From: Crocinitomix sp044361315
GTDB lineage: Bacteria > Bacteroidota > Bacteroidia > Flavobacteriales_D > Crocinitomicaceae
Reading direction: 5' to 3'
NCBI GenBank assembly: GCA_044361315.1
Contig: JBIKJA010000002.1
Span: 302,563-366,562, forward strand
DNA: 64,000 nucleotides
In this document: in pieces, positions 36,207-45,159 of the stretch
Layout of the letters: each line of letters opens with the position of its first letter
How positions within the stretch are numbered: the first letter of the stretch is position 1
Made by a program: the position numbers and the translations under genes
The notes under the pieces: generated by a model
Seen by the model: only the letters and a program-made list of their open reading frames with translations
Told to the model about the DNA's origin: nothing
Databases searched by the model: none

Positions 36207-37751
36207 TTATTTCCCTGAAAGTTCAATGAATGGAATGATAATTTCTTCTAACGAAACTCCGCCATGCTGAAATGTATCCTTGTAATAATTTGCATAATAA
36301 TTGAAATTATTTGGATAAGCGAAAAAATCATTCTCCTTTGCAAATACAAAATTCGAACTCACATTTTCTTTCGGCAATTTTATTGCGGCTGGATCACTAG
36401 AGACAATCACCTCTTTTTCATTATAGCTCAAGTTCTTTCCTACTTTATAGCGTAAATTCGTGTTTGTATTTTTATCTCCAACTATTTTTATCGGCGTGTC
36501 GACACGAATTGTTCCGTGATCGGTGGTTAAAAATGTTTTTATTCCCTTTTCAGCAATTTTCTTTAAAATTTCGCGCAAAGGTGAGTGATTAAACCAAGAA
36601 ATGGTGAGTGACCTATACGCCGATTCATCATCCGCAAGTTCTTTAATCACATCCATTTCGGTTCGCGCATGTGACAACATATCCACGAAATTGTAAACAA
36701 TCACATTTAAATCATTTTGCAATAAATCGTTAAATCGATCCACCAATTTTTTTGCAAAATCTAACTTTACGACTTTATTGTAAGACATTTTGATGTTTTT
36801 GTTGTTGCGTTTTAAATTTGCTTGCAACAATTCAGCTTCGTGCATGTTTTTACCACCTTCATCGTTTTCATTCAACCACAAATCAGGGTAGCGTTTTTCA
36901 ATTTCACTTGGCATAAGCCCAGAAAAAATTGCATTTCGCGCATAATGCGTAGCTGTTGGAAGAATTGAATAATACATTTCTTCTCGTTCTACATTAAAAA
37001 ATTCGCTAATCAAAGGTTTTAAAACCGCCCATTGATCGAATCGTAGATTATCGATTAAGACAACAAACACCGGCTCTTTTCCTAACGAATCGAAAATTCT
37101 TTTTTTGAAAATTTGATGCGACATCATTGGACTATCAGGTGCATCATTCACCCAATCGCGGTAATTCTTATCTACATAACGACAAAATTGTGTATTGGCA
37201 TCCTTTTTTTGCATAGCAAAAATTTCTTTCATGCCTTCATCTTGCGATTCTTGTAATTTAATTTCCCATGCAACCAACTGTCTGTATATTTCAGCCCATT
37301 CCTCTGCATCCAATCGATCATTTAAACGCATTCCAATTTGTCGAAACTCCATTTGGTAATCGTGCGTCGTTTTCTGACTTACCAAATTCTTCTTCAATAA
37401 ATTTTTCTTGAGCGCAAGTAAAATTTGGTTGGGATTGACTGGTTTTATCAAATAATCAGAAATTTGTCCACCGATGGCTTCTTCCATGATAAATTCCTCC
37501 TCACTTTTGGTGATCATGATTACGGGCACACTTTGATTTTTCGCCTTAATGCGCGCCAATGTTTCAAGTCCATTCAATCCTGGCATATTTTCATCCAAAA
37601 AAATGATGTCGTAATGAGTTTCTGCCGCCATATCGACTGCATCGGCACCATTATTTATGGTATCAATAACATATCCTTTTTGTTCTAGGAACAAAATATG
37701 CGGTTTAAGTAACTCAATTTCATCATCTGCCCACAAAATTCTTGCTTCCAT
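36207..37751 (-). CDS. porX: Type IX secretion response regulator PorX, with PglZ domain
   Basis: 514 residues. The receiver domain (1-120) has acidic ADDE, phospho-acceptor Asp53 in IIFLDENMPG, Thr81 and Lys103. A helical linker is followed by a PglZ/alkaline-phosphatase-like domain (about 200-514) with metal and nucleophile motifs VVLIDNLRFDQW, PTATHYARNAIFSG, FLTTDHGTIRV and FQHGGVSLEE. PorX controls T9SS genes and gliding with the kinase PorY, and related proteins hydrolyse cyclic oligonucleotides. This gene implies that the host uses T9SS, in line with the sorting domains at 24729 and 27966. No porY is in the window. Confidence 0.95.
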   Translation of the reverse strand: MEARILWADDEIELLKPHILFLEQKGYVIDTINNGADAVDMAAETHYDIIFLDENMPGLNGLETLARIKAKNQSVPVIMITKSEEEFIMEEAIGGQISDYLIKPVNPNQILLALKKNLLKKNLVSQKTTHDYQMEFRQIGMRLNDRLDAEEWAEIYRQLVAWEIKLQESQDEGMKEIFAMQKKDANTQFCRYVDKNYRDWVNDAPDSPMMSHQIFKKRIFDSLGKEPVFVVLIDNLRFDQWAVLKPLISEFFNVEREEMYYSILPTATHYARNAIFSGLMPSEIEKRYPDLWLNENDEGGKNMHEAELLQANLKRNNKNIKMSYNKVVKLDFAKKLVDRFNDLLQNDLNVIVYNFVDMLSHARTEMDVIKELADDESAYRSLTISWFNHSPLREILKKIAEKGIKTFLTTDHGTIRVDTPIKIVGDKNTNTNLRYKVGKNLSYNEKEVIVSSDPAAIKLPKENVSSNFVFAKENDFFAYPNNFNYYANYYKDTFQHGGVSLEEIIIPFIELSGK

Positions 37752-37766
37752 CTCTTATTTTTTAGT

Positions 37767-37774
37767 TAGTTTTG
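37767..37774 (+). promoter_or_regulatory. Putative Bacteroidota -7 promoter box
   Basis: TAGTTTTG fits TAnnTTTG and lies 18 nt before the TTG start at 37793. A TTG at 37742-37744 lies 22 nt upstream of the box, close to the expected -33 spacing. It is oriented away from porX and would serve the HD hydrolase gene. Confidence 0.45.
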
Positions 37775-37792
37775 ACGTGTTAAATTAATCAT

Positions 37793-39037
37793 TTGATCTT
37801 GCAAAGCACTACACACAACAAAAGAAAAATTATAAACGATCCCGTTCATGGTTTTATTACGATTCCGGACGAATTAATTTTCGACCTGATTGAACATCCT
37901 TATTTTCAACGACTAAGGCGAATTAAACAGCTGGGATTATCCCATTTGGTGTATCCAGGTGCAAATCATACCCGATTTCATCATGCACTTGGCGCTATGC
38001 ACCTTATGCTTAAAGCCATTGAGGTATTACGTTCGAAAAATGTTCAAATTACCGAAGAAGAGCGTTTGGGCGCTGCTATTGCGATTCTTCTTCATGACAT
38101 GGGACATGGTCCTTTTTCCCATACCTTGGAACATTCGCTTTTAAATAACATTCAGCACGAAGAACTTTCCCTGCTTTTTATGCAGCGATTGAATCAAGAA
38201 TTTGGCGGAAAATTAGACTTGGCAATTTCAATCTTCACAAATACCTATCCTAAATTATTTTTACATCAATTAGTTTCAGGACAATTGGACATGGACAGGT
38301 TAGACTACCTTCAACGAGATAGTTATTTTACCGGAGTTTCTGAAGGTGTGGTTGGAAGCGACCGAATCATAGCGATGTTAGATGTGGATCACAACAACAT
38401 TGTTATTGAAGAAAAAGGAATTTATTCGATTGAAAATTTTATTGGTGCCCGCCGCATTATGTATTGGCAAGTTTATATGCATAAAACCGTGGTCTCCTCA
38501 GAATTTATGCTAAAAAGTATCTTAAAAAGAGCCAAATACCTGTATAGTATTGGAATGGATTTATTTGCCAGTCCAAGTTTAAAAATCTTTTTAAAGGAAA
38601 ATATTACTTTTTCACAATTCGAAGAAGACCCCTCCTTCTTAGCTCATTTTGCTTTAATTGACGACAGTGACATAAGTTCGGCGATTAAAGTGTGGCAAAC
38701 GAGTGGGGATAAAATTCTTGAAAAACTTTCAAAAGACATTGCCTCGCGACATTTGTTCAAAACAACAATTTCCAATGTTCCGTTTAAGGCTGAAGTTGTA
38801 GAAGAAGCAATCAAAAAAATACAAACTTCCTTAGGAATTACGAAAGAAGAAACAAGTTATTTTTTGAAATCGGAAAAGTTGATTAACAACGCTTATAACG
38901 AAAATTATAAACAAATAAATATTAAATTAAGAAGTGGTAAAATCCTTGATTTGGCGCTAGCGTCGGACAATGACAACATTATAGCATTGTCAACACCTGT
39001 CGAAAAATTTTACCTTTGTCAAACGAAAATTATATGA
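37793..39037 (+). CDS. HD-domain phosphohydrolase (dNTPase-like)
   Basis: 414 residues from a TTG start; the next in-frame TTG at 37799 is equally possible, and no ATG lies before the conserved start of the domain. The HD metal motif is spread as NHTRFHHALG, ILLHDMGHGPFSH (His101-Asp102) and LDMDRLDYLQRDSYFTG (distal Asp). INDPVHGFITI and QRLRRIKQLGLSHLVYPGA are typical of the YdhJ/SAMHD1-like group, which act on dNTPs or related nucleotides. The C-terminal third is specific to the family. Substrate is inferred, not shown. Confidence 0.85.
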   Translation: MILQSTTHNKRKIINDPVHGFITIPDELIFDLIEHPYFQRLRRIKQLGLSHLVYPGANHTRFHHALGAMHLMLKAIEVLRSKNVQITEEERLGAAIAILLHDMGHGPFSHTLEHSLLNNIQHEELSLLFMQRLNQEFGGKLDLAISIFTNTYPKLFLHQLVSGQLDMDRLDYLQRDSYFTGVSEGVVGSDRIIAMLDVDHNNIVIEEKGIYSIENFIGARRIMYWQVYMHKTVVSSEFMLKSILKRAKYLYSIGMDLFASPSLKIFLKENITFSQFEEDPSFLAHFALIDDSDISSAIKVWQTSGDKILEKLSKDIASRHLFKTTISNVPFKAEVVEEAIKKIQTSLGITKEETSYFLKSEKLINNAYNENYKQINIKLRSGKILDLALASDNDNIIALSTPVEKFYLCQTKII

Positions 39038-39123
39038 TTTATTCAACCTTATTTCAACCCAGTTGTTGAAAACTTCGTTACCACATATAAATCGTAGCGC
39101 GATTAATTATTAATTTTGATCTA

Positions 39124-40185
39124 ATGGAATTTTCAGCACAACAAATCGCATCGTTATTAGAAGGGGATATTATTGGTGATCCATCTATTCTTGTCAGTGG
39201 CTTATCGAAGATTGAGGAAGGAAAAATAGGAACTTTGTCATTTTTAGCAAATCCGAAATATGAAGATTATATTTATACAACGGCCGCTTCAATAGTGATC
39301 GTCAGCAAAGAATTTAATCCAACTAAACCTTTTAGTCACCCTGTTACATTAATTAAGGTAGAAGAAGCATACAGTTGCTTTGCGAAATTATTAGGGATGT
39401 ACGATCAAGCGATGGCAAAACAGCCACAGATCGAAGCCAATAGTTTTGTTTCTCCTACTGCCAAAGTTGGAAAAGATGTCTATATCGGTGCGTTTGCATA
39501 TATTAGTGATGGTGCTATAATTGAGGATAATGTGCACATCTACCCTAATTCGTACATTGGAGACAATGTGAAGATTGGTGAAAAGTCAAAACTTTTTGCA
39601 GGGGTTAAAGTTTATAGAGATTGTGTGATTGGGAAATCATGTACAATTCATTCGGGTGTTGTAATTGGTGCGGATGGGTTTGGATTTGCGCCAAATGCAG
39701 AAAATAATTACCAAAAAGTTCCACAAATTGGAAATGTGATTATCGAAGATCATGTTGAATTGGGTGCCAATACCTGTATAGATAGGGCAACATTGGGATC
39801 TACAATCATCAAAAAGGGGGTGAAACTAGACAATTTAGTACAAATTGGACACAATGTGGTGATTGGTGAAAATACCGTGATGGCTGCCCAAGTGGGGGTA
39901 GCAGGATCGACTAAATTAGGGAAGAATATGATGGTGGGGGGTCAAGCAGGAATTGTTGGACATATCGATCTTGCCGATGGAACGTTGATTGGTGCACAAT
40001 CAGGAGTGCCGAAATCAATTTCCAAAGAAGGAACCACTTTATTAGGTTCGCCCGCCTATGACGCTGAAGATTACAAAAAATCATACATGGGTTTTAGGAG
40101 GTTACCTCAAATCCTCGATCGTCTTCGTGTTTTAGAAGAAGAATTACAAAAAATAAAAGAACAAAATGTCAATTCTAATGACTGA
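39124..40185 (+). CDS. lpxD: UDP-3-O-(3-hydroxyacyl)glucosamine N-acyltransferase LpxD
   Basis: 353 residues, full length. The N-terminal uridine-binding domain (1-100) has SFLANPKYEDYIYTT, and the left-handed beta-helix covers about 105-315. HSGVVIGADGFGFAP and IGHNVVIGENT mark the acyl-ACP site (catalytic His in VQIGHNVVIG). The C-terminal helices read MGFRRLPQILDRLR. Third step of lipid A synthesis. First of a tight lpxD-lpxC/fabZ-lpxA group. TAATTTTG at 39111-39118 resembles a -7 box but is only 5 nt from the ATG. Confidence 0.96.
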   Translation: MEFSAQQIASLLEGDIIGDPSILVSGLSKIEEGKIGTLSFLANPKYEDYIYTTAASIVIVSKEFNPTKPFSHPVTLIKVEEAYSCFAKLLGMYDQAMAKQPQIEANSFVSPTAKVGKDVYIGAFAYISDGAIIEDNVHIYPNSYIGDNVKIGEKSKLFAGVKVYRDCVIGKSCTIHSGVVIGADGFGFAPNAENNYQKVPQIGNVIIEDHVELGANTCIDRATLGSTIIKKGVKLDNLVQIGHNVVIGENTVMAAQVGVAGSTKLGKNMMVGGQAGIVGHIDLADGTLIGAQSGVPKSISKEGTTLLGSPAYDAEDYKKSYMGFRRLPQILDRLRVLEEELQKIKEQNVNSND

Positions 40186-41581
40186 TAAGCAAAAAACATT
40201 AAAAGGAGAAATCCACTTAACCGGTGTTGGATTGCATACAGGGGAGCTTGTTAATCTTACGATTTGTCCTGCACCTGAAAAACATGGGTATAAATTTCAA
40301 CGCATCGATTTAGAAGATCAACCGATTATTAAGGCGGATCCTGAAAATGTGGTTTCTACCGCACGTGGAACAACGTTGGAACAAAATGGTGGAAAGGTTT
40401 ATACCACCGAACATATTTTGGCTGCGCTTTATGCCATGCAAGTTGATAATGCCTTAATTAAATTAGATGCTCCTGAAATTCCGATTATGGATGGGAGTTC
40501 TTATCCTTTTGTGAAAGCGATTAAGGAAATTGGTTTGGTTGAACAAGAAGCCGAGCGCGACTACCTTGTTTTAGATGAAAATATTAAATGGGAAGATCCT
40601 GAAAAAGGAATTGAGTTTTTAGCCATTCCTGATAAAGAATACCGCGTGACCGTGATGGTGGATTATAATTCGCCAGTGCTTGGAACACAGCACGCTAGCA
40701 TGTATCAAATTTCCGATTTTGAAAAAGAAATTTCTACGTGTCGCACGTTTGTGTTTTTACGCGAATTGGAATACCTCGCTATGAATGACCTCATCAAAGG
40801 AGGGAATTTGGACAATGCAATTGTATTGGTTGAACGCGATAACATTAAACAAGAAGAATTAGATCGTTTAGCGAAATTATTAGGGAAAGAACACCTTTCA
40901 ATTCAAGTGGATGGAATTGGAACTTTGAACCATACAAAATTACACTTTGAAAACGAACCAGCACGCCATAAATTATTGGATATTGTTGGTGATTTAGCTT
41001 TGTTAGGACGACCAATTAAAGGACATATTCTTGCTGCTCGTCCAGGACATAGTGGCAATGTACGTTTTGCCAAAGTATTAAAAGATTATGCAAAAAAAAT
41101 TGCAGCAAAAGGCAAGGTGTTCGATCTTGAAAAAGAACCTAAATACGATATTTTAGCCATCGAAAAAATGTTGCCACATCGGTACCCATTTTTACTGGTT
41201 GATAAAATCATGGAAATTACCGAAGAAGGAATTGTGGGTGTAAAAAATGTCACCATGAACGAACCACAATTCACAGGACATTTTCCAGGTAATCCAATTT
41301 TTCCAGGGGTATTACAAATTGAAGCAATGGCGCAAGTGGGCGGTATTTTTGCCTTGGACAAGGTTGAAGATCCACACCTCTACTCCACTTACTTTATGAA
41401 AATAGATAATGTCAAGTTTAAAAACATGGTTCGCCCAGGCGATACAGTTGTTTTTGACCTTGTTTTACTCTCGCCAATTCGAAGAGGTTTGGTGAATATG
41501 GGCGGAAAAGCTTATGTGAATGGAAAAGTGGTGATGGAAGCTGAAATGTTAGCACAAGTTGTAAAAGATAAGGTGGAATGA
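40166..41581 (+). CDS. lpxC-fabZ: Bifunctional UDP-3-O-acyl-GlcNAc deacetylase / 3-hydroxyacyl-ACP dehydratase
   Basis: 471 residues, a fusion found across Bacteroidota. LpxC (1-315): zinc ligands His83 (TTEHILAAL), His268 and Asp272 (RHKLLDIVGDLALLG), and general acid His295 (RPGHSGN). FabZ (325-471): MLPHRYPFLLVDKI and hot-dog catalytic His372 and Glu386 in GHFPGNPIFPGVLQIEAMAQ. It deacetylates the lipid A precursor and dehydrates 3-hydroxyacyl-ACP. The start overlaps lpxD by 20 nt; a second ATG at 40178 gives an 8-nt overlap. Confidence 0.97.
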   Translation: MSILMTDKQKTLKGEIHLTGVGLHTGELVNLTICPAPEKHGYKFQRIDLEDQPIIKADPENVVSTARGTTLEQNGGKVYTTEHILAALYAMQVDNALIKLDAPEIPIMDGSSYPFVKAIKEIGLVEQEAERDYLVLDENIKWEDPEKGIEFLAIPDKEYRVTVMVDYNSPVLGTQHASMYQISDFEKEISTCRTFVFLRELEYLAMNDLIKGGNLDNAIVLVERDNIKQEELDRLAKLLGKEHLSIQVDGIGTLNHTKLHFENEPARHKLLDIVGDLALLGRPIKGHILAARPGHSGNVRFAKVLKDYAKKIAAKGKVFDLEKEPKYDILAIEKMLPHRYPFLLVDKIMEITEEGIVGVKNVTMNEPQFTGHFPGNPIFPGVLQIEAMAQVGGIFALDKVEDPHLYSTYFMKIDNVKFKNMVRPGDTVVFDLVLLSPIRRGLVNMGGKAYVNGKVVMEAEMLAQVVKDKVE

Positions 41582-42354
41582 TTAGTAAACTAGCAAATAT
41601 TCACCCCAATGCGATTATTGATCCTACAGCAACAATAGAGTCATTTTCTACTATTTACGATGATGTTGTAATTGGTGAAGGATCCGTAATTGGACCAAAT
41701 GTCACCATCTATCCAGGCGCCAGAATTGGAAAAAATGTTCACATTTATCCGGGCGCTGTAATTTCTGCCGTACCGCAAGATTTGAAATTTCATGGCGAAT
41801 ACACCACTACTGAAATTGGTGATAATACCATTATTAGGGAATGTGTGACGATTCACCGTGGAACGGAAGACCAGCTGAAAACGAAAATTGGTAAAAACTG
41901 TCTGTTAATGTGTTATGTGCATATTGGCCACGATTGTAATATTGGAGACAATGTGATCATTGCCAACAGCACTGGAATTTCAGGGCATGTGATCATAGAA
42001 GACTGGGCAATTGTGGAGGGAATGTGCGGCGTGCAGCAGTTTGTGCGAATTGGGCAACATTCGTTTGTCGCAGGAATGACAAGTGTGCGAAAAAATGTCC
42101 CACCTTTTATCAGGGTTGCGCGTGAACCTCTTACCTTTGCCGGCGTAAATGCAATTGGTTTAAGACGGCGTGGTATTAGCGACGAAAGTTTAAAACTAAT
42201 TGAAGACATTTACAGAAATTTATTTATTTTGCACAATACCATCTCAAACGGGGTAAATGCAGTTGAAACGGAAATACCTGACTGTGAGGAAAAAAGAACA
42301 GTTTTAGAATTTATACAAGAATCAAAAAAAGGAATTATAAGAGGTCCTTTATAA
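41578..42354 (+). CDS. lpxA: UDP-N-acetylglucosamine O-acyltransferase LpxA
   Basis: 258 residues, normal length. Beta-helix repeats from residue 5 (IHPNAIIDPTATIE), then VISAVPQDLKFHGE, IRECVTIHRGT and LLMCYVHIGHDCNIGDNVII (catalytic His). The C-terminal helical domain starts near GLRRRGISDESLKLIED. First acyl transfer of lipid A synthesis, in the cytoplasm. The ATG overlaps the lpxC-fabZ stop by 4 nt. Position next to lpxD and lpxC supports the call over other hexapeptide enzymes. Confidence 0.97.
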   Translation: MISKLANIHPNAIIDPTATIESFSTIYDDVVIGEGSVIGPNVTIYPGARIGKNVHIYPGAVISAVPQDLKFHGEYTTTEIGDNTIIRECVTIHRGTEDQLKTKIGKNCLLMCYVHIGHDCNIGDNVIIANSTGISGHVIIEDWAIVEGMCGVQQFVRIGQHSFVAGMTSVRKNVPPFIRVAREPLTFAGVNAIGLRRRGISDESLKLIEDIYRNLFILHNTISNGVNAVETEIPDCEEKRTVLEFIQESKKGIIRGPL

Positions 42355-42363
42355 AACCAATTT

Positions 42364-42927
42364 ATGGCAAATACATCAGATATTAAAAATGGATTATGCA
42401 TGAACTACAATGGTAAAATTGTTACTGTTGTAGAATTTCAACACGTAAAACCGGGCAAAGGGCCTGCGTTTGTCCGAACGAAACTACGATATATTGAAAC
42501 TGGCAAAGTGGTTGACAACACCTTTTCTGCTGGACATAAAATTGATGTAGTTCGTGTAGAAACAAGAAATTACCAATTCTTATACGCCGAAGGAAATGGT
42601 TTTCATTTCATGAACAACGAAACGTACGAGCAAATTTTCGTGAATGATAGTTTGATTGAAAATCCGCAGTTTCTAAAAGAAGGCGCTACCTGTATTTTAG
42701 TTTTCCACGCAGATGAAGAACAAGTGCTTACAGTTGAACTTCCATTTTACATTGATGCCGTAGTAACTTATACCGAACCAGGATTAAAAGGTGATACTGC
42801 CACAAACACGATGAAACCTGCGACAATTGATACTGGCGCAGAGATTAAAGTTCCTTTGTTTATTGACATAGGTGATAAAATTAGAGTGGACACCCGTAAA
42901 GGTGAATATTCTGAGCGAATTAAATAG
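42364..42927 (+). CDS. efp: Elongation factor P
   Basis: 187 residues with the three beta-barrel domains. The tip loop reads VKPGKGPAF with Lys32 at the position that is modified in many bacteria. RKGEYSERIK forms the C-terminus, and FIDIGDKIRVDTRKGEY is the family signature. It relieves ribosome stalling at polyproline stretches. It starts 9 nt after lpxA and ends before a strong terminator. The Pro-rich 78-residue protein at 31065 is one possible client. Confidence 0.96.
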   Translation: MANTSDIKNGLCMNYNGKIVTVVEFQHVKPGKGPAFVRTKLRYIETGKVVDNTFSAGHKIDVVRVETRNYQFLYAEGNGFHFMNNETYEQIFVNDSLIENPQFLKEGATCILVFHADEEQVLTVELPFYIDAVVTYTEPGLKGDTATNTMKPATIDTGAEIKVPLFIDIGDKIRVDTRKGEYSERIK

Positions 42928-42952
42928 GTTCGACAAACGAATTCAAATAACC

Positions 42953-42986
42953 TCCCCTTTCTAATTCATTTTGGAAAGGGGTTTTT
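42953..42986 (+). terminator. Rho-independent terminator after efp
   Basis: CCCCTTTC at 42954-42961 pairs with GAAAGGGG at 42974-42981, followed by TTTTT. It lies 26 nt after the efp stop and closes the lpxD-lpxC/fabZ-lpxA-efp group. Confidence 0.88.
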
Positions 42987-43015
42987 AGTGTTTATAAATG
43001 TGTTAATTCAACCGT

Positions 43016-43666
43016 ATGCCAATTAACGAATTTAAAATTCAAGTTCAAAAAACAGGTCGCTATTTTACCGTTGGAGACCCCATTGAAGCAACCCATTTGA
43101 TATTCGCCTTACACGGCTATTCCCAATTGGCGTTTTATTTTATTCGTCCGTTTGAAGCATTAAATCCGAAGAAGTATTTTATTGTGTGTCCCGAAGGTTT
43201 GCATCGCTTTTATCGGCAAGGCAACAATGGCAATGTTGGGGCCACTTGGATGACCAAAGAAGATCGGGAAAGTGACATTGCTGATTATGTGTTGTATTTG
43301 GATCAGGTTTACAAAGAAATTACGTTGAAACATGTTTTTGAAACCACTACGTTGCTTGGTTTTTCTCAAGGTGGTGCCACAGCTTCTCGTTGGATTGGAC
43401 TTGGAAAATCGGCTTTTGATAATTTGATTCTATGGGCTTCCGTTTTTCCGCCCGACTTGCCTTTTGAAACACTTTTTTATCCATCCCACGAAAAAAAAAC
43501 GAATCGAAATATCTTGGTTTTAGGCGACCAAGACGAATATTCAACGATTGCAGAAGCTAAAAACCATTTGGATTTGTTAACTAACCAAAATATCTCAGTT
43601 GAATTTGTTACCTTTAATGGTAAACATGTGTTAAATATTCCAGTATTATTAAAATTGATTGAATGA
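43016..43666 (+). CDS. Alpha/beta-hydrolase, phospholipase/carboxylesterase-like
   Basis: 216 residues. The oxyanion region is LIFALHGYSQLAFYF, the nucleophile elbow LLGFSQGGATASRW (GxSxG), the acid NILVLGDQDEYSTI and the histidine in FNGKHVLNIPVL. No signal peptide, so cytosolic. Layout and length fit the YpfH/carboxylesterase group; substrate unknown. It ends with an ATGA overlap with the small outer-membrane protein downstream, so the two are co-transcribed. Confidence 0.82.
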   Translation: MPINEFKIQVQKTGRYFTVGDPIEATHLIFALHGYSQLAFYFIRPFEALNPKKYFIVCPEGLHRFYRQGNNGNVGATWMTKEDRESDIADYVLYLDQVYKEITLKHVFETTTLLGFSQGGATASRWIGLGKSAFDNLILWASVFPPDLPFETLFYPSHEKKTNRNILVLGDQDEYSTIAEAKNHLDLLTNQNISVEFVTFNGKHVLNIPVLLKLIE

Positions 43667-44244
43667 AACGGCTATTTCTACTTTTTTATATCGGTTTTTC
43701 GACGTTTGCATTTTCGCAATATGATATTGACGAAGCAAAAAAGGTGGATGAAAAAAAGGACGATGAAATGAACCTGTATGAATTAAAAAAAAAGATTTAT
43801 GTAGGAGGTGATTTTGCATTTTCTATGAGGGCAGGAACTACTTATTTAAATATTTCACCGTTGATTGGTTACGATTTAACCAAACGTTTTTCGGCAGGGA
43901 TTTCAGGTATGTATCAATTTTGGCGTGTACGCTATTTCAATGCTACATTTGATTTCAATACGGTGGGTGCAGGAATTTTCGCAAGGTATCGGCCCATTGA
44001 TTGGTTTATTACACAGGTTGAATTTGACCTATACAACTCAGTTGATCTGGAAAGTCCCGAATTTGAACGTACCAATGTTCCTGCATTTATGGCAGGATTG
44101 GGATTAGCCCGCGCTTTAGGTGAAGGTGCTTATGGTCAAATTATTCTTTTATACGATTTTATTGATAACCCTAATATGCCTCTACCTCCAGTAATTATTC
44201 CACCTCTTCATTTAAGGATGGGGTTTGTTTGGCACTTAAATTAA
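43663..44244 (+). CDS. Small outer-membrane beta-barrel protein, hypothetical
   Basis: 193 residues. Signal peptide MKRLFLLFYIGFSTFAFSQ, then an acidic-basic linker (DIDEAKKVDEKKDDEMNLYE), then beta-strands of an eight-stranded barrel type (GDFAFSMRAGTTYLNISP, FSAGISGMYQFWRVRYF, IFARYRPIDWFITQVEFDLY) ending in MGFVWHLN. The C-terminus is typical for small OmpA/OmpW-like barrels, but no specific family is recognised. It overlaps the convergent CtlX gene by 4 nt. Confidence 0.7.
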   Translation: MKRLFLLFYIGFSTFAFSQYDIDEAKKVDEKKDDEMNLYELKKKIYVGGDFAFSMRAGTTYLNISPLIGYDLTKRFSAGISGMYQFWRVRYFNATFDFNTVGAGIFARYRPIDWFITQVEFDLYNSVDLESPEFERTNVPAFMAGLGLARALGEGAYGQIILLYDFIDNPNMPLPPVIIPPLHLRMGFVWHLN

Positions 44245-45146
44245 AAAAATAAGCCAGTTAACATACAACGAATTCCTCCTCCTCCAACTTGTTCGATTGT
44301 GTGAACATTAACCTTTAAAATTTTTACAAATTGTTGGAGTTGATTTAATTGATTTTCGGTAAATGCTTCAAAAGCGCGCGAACTCATAATTAAACAAGGT
44401 TCATTGTCCTGATTGAGGACTTCCAAAACATTTCCGCAAAACGAATTCATTTGTGCGTGGCTCAATTCGATGAGTTCTCGCCCTCCTTGTTGTAGGGATC
44501 GTTTTAGCATGCCTCTTTCGATTGGATTTTCGATAGATTCTAAATTAACAAGCGCATATTTTTCACCAATCGACATCATTACGTTGGTGTGATAAATTGG
44601 ATTCCCATATAAATCAACACTTTCGAATGAAATTGGACGGTAATTAATTTGCTGACAATAGGCCTCGAAGAGTGCTAAATTGGTCCGAACAGATTCACAG
44701 GCATAGGCAACTTTGGAAAAATGATCGAAGACAATTGAACCTGTTCCTTCTAAAAATTGGTTATTTAAAACTTGTTGACTCAGGTCGATTAGTTTCAATG
44801 ATTGATTTTTTGAAAACAACCAATCCACGATGTCCATTCTAACCTCGCCACGGCGGTTTTGGTGATACATTGGAAAAAGTGTGACCTCCCCAGTTGGAAG
44901 CATCGTTATCCAATTATTTGAAAATAGGGCATCAGGTAAAACTTCTTGTTGATCGTCAAATACGTAAAAGGCAATTTTATGGTTGGAAAAGACCTTCAAT
45001 ACCTCATCAAATTCTTGACGAACAATAGCGCTGATGTCCGTTTCTGTTGTTTTGTGTTGGAAATGGTTCGATAATGCGGTCTCTGAATTAAATCCAAAAT
45101 TTGTAGGACGAATCATCAAAAGTAAATTAGGTATCTTTGTGCTCAA
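44241..45146 (-). CDS. ctlX: CtlX-like citrulline/arginine amidohydrolase
   Basis: 301 residues from a TTG start at 45146; ATG at 45116 is the alternative and drops ten residues. The longer start keeps the usual LLLMIRPTNFGFNSETA opening. Guanidino-modifying enzyme fold with FLEGTGSIVFDH, the His in NPIYHTNVMMSIG, and catalytic Cys in VGGGGIRCMLTG near the end. CtlX-type enzymes hydrolyse citrulline or related compounds. The divergent lipoprotein gene begins 13 nt away. Symbol by resemblance only. Confidence 0.82.
   Translation of the reverse strand: MSTKIPNLLLMIRPTNFGFNSETALSNHFQHKTTETDISAIVRQEFDEVLKVFSNHKIAFYVFDDQQEVLPDALFSNNWITMLPTGEVTLFPMYHQNRRGEVRMDIVDWLFSKNQSLKLIDLSQQVLNNQFLEGTGSIVFDHFSKVAYACESVRTNLALFEAYCQQINYRPISFESVDLYGNPIYHTNVMMSIGEKYALVNLESIENPIERGMLKRSLQQGGRELIELSHAQMNSFCGNVLEVLNQDNEPCLIMSSRAFEAFTENQLNQLQQFVKILKVNVHTIEQVGGGGIRCMLTGLFF
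45132..45139 (+). promoter_or_regulatory. Putative -7 box for the dipeptidase gene
   Basis: TATCTTTG matches TAnnTTTG and lies 20 nt before the ATG at 45160. It falls inside the first codons of the divergent ctlX if that gene uses its TTG start. No matching -33 TTG at the usual spacing. Confidence 0.45.
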
Positions 45147-45159
45147 CTTATTAAATTAT

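Noticed and set aside
39111..39118. -7 promoter box before lpxD
   Set aside because: TAATTTTG fits the consensus but lies 5 nt from the ATG and has no -33 partner; probably chance in AT-rich DNA.
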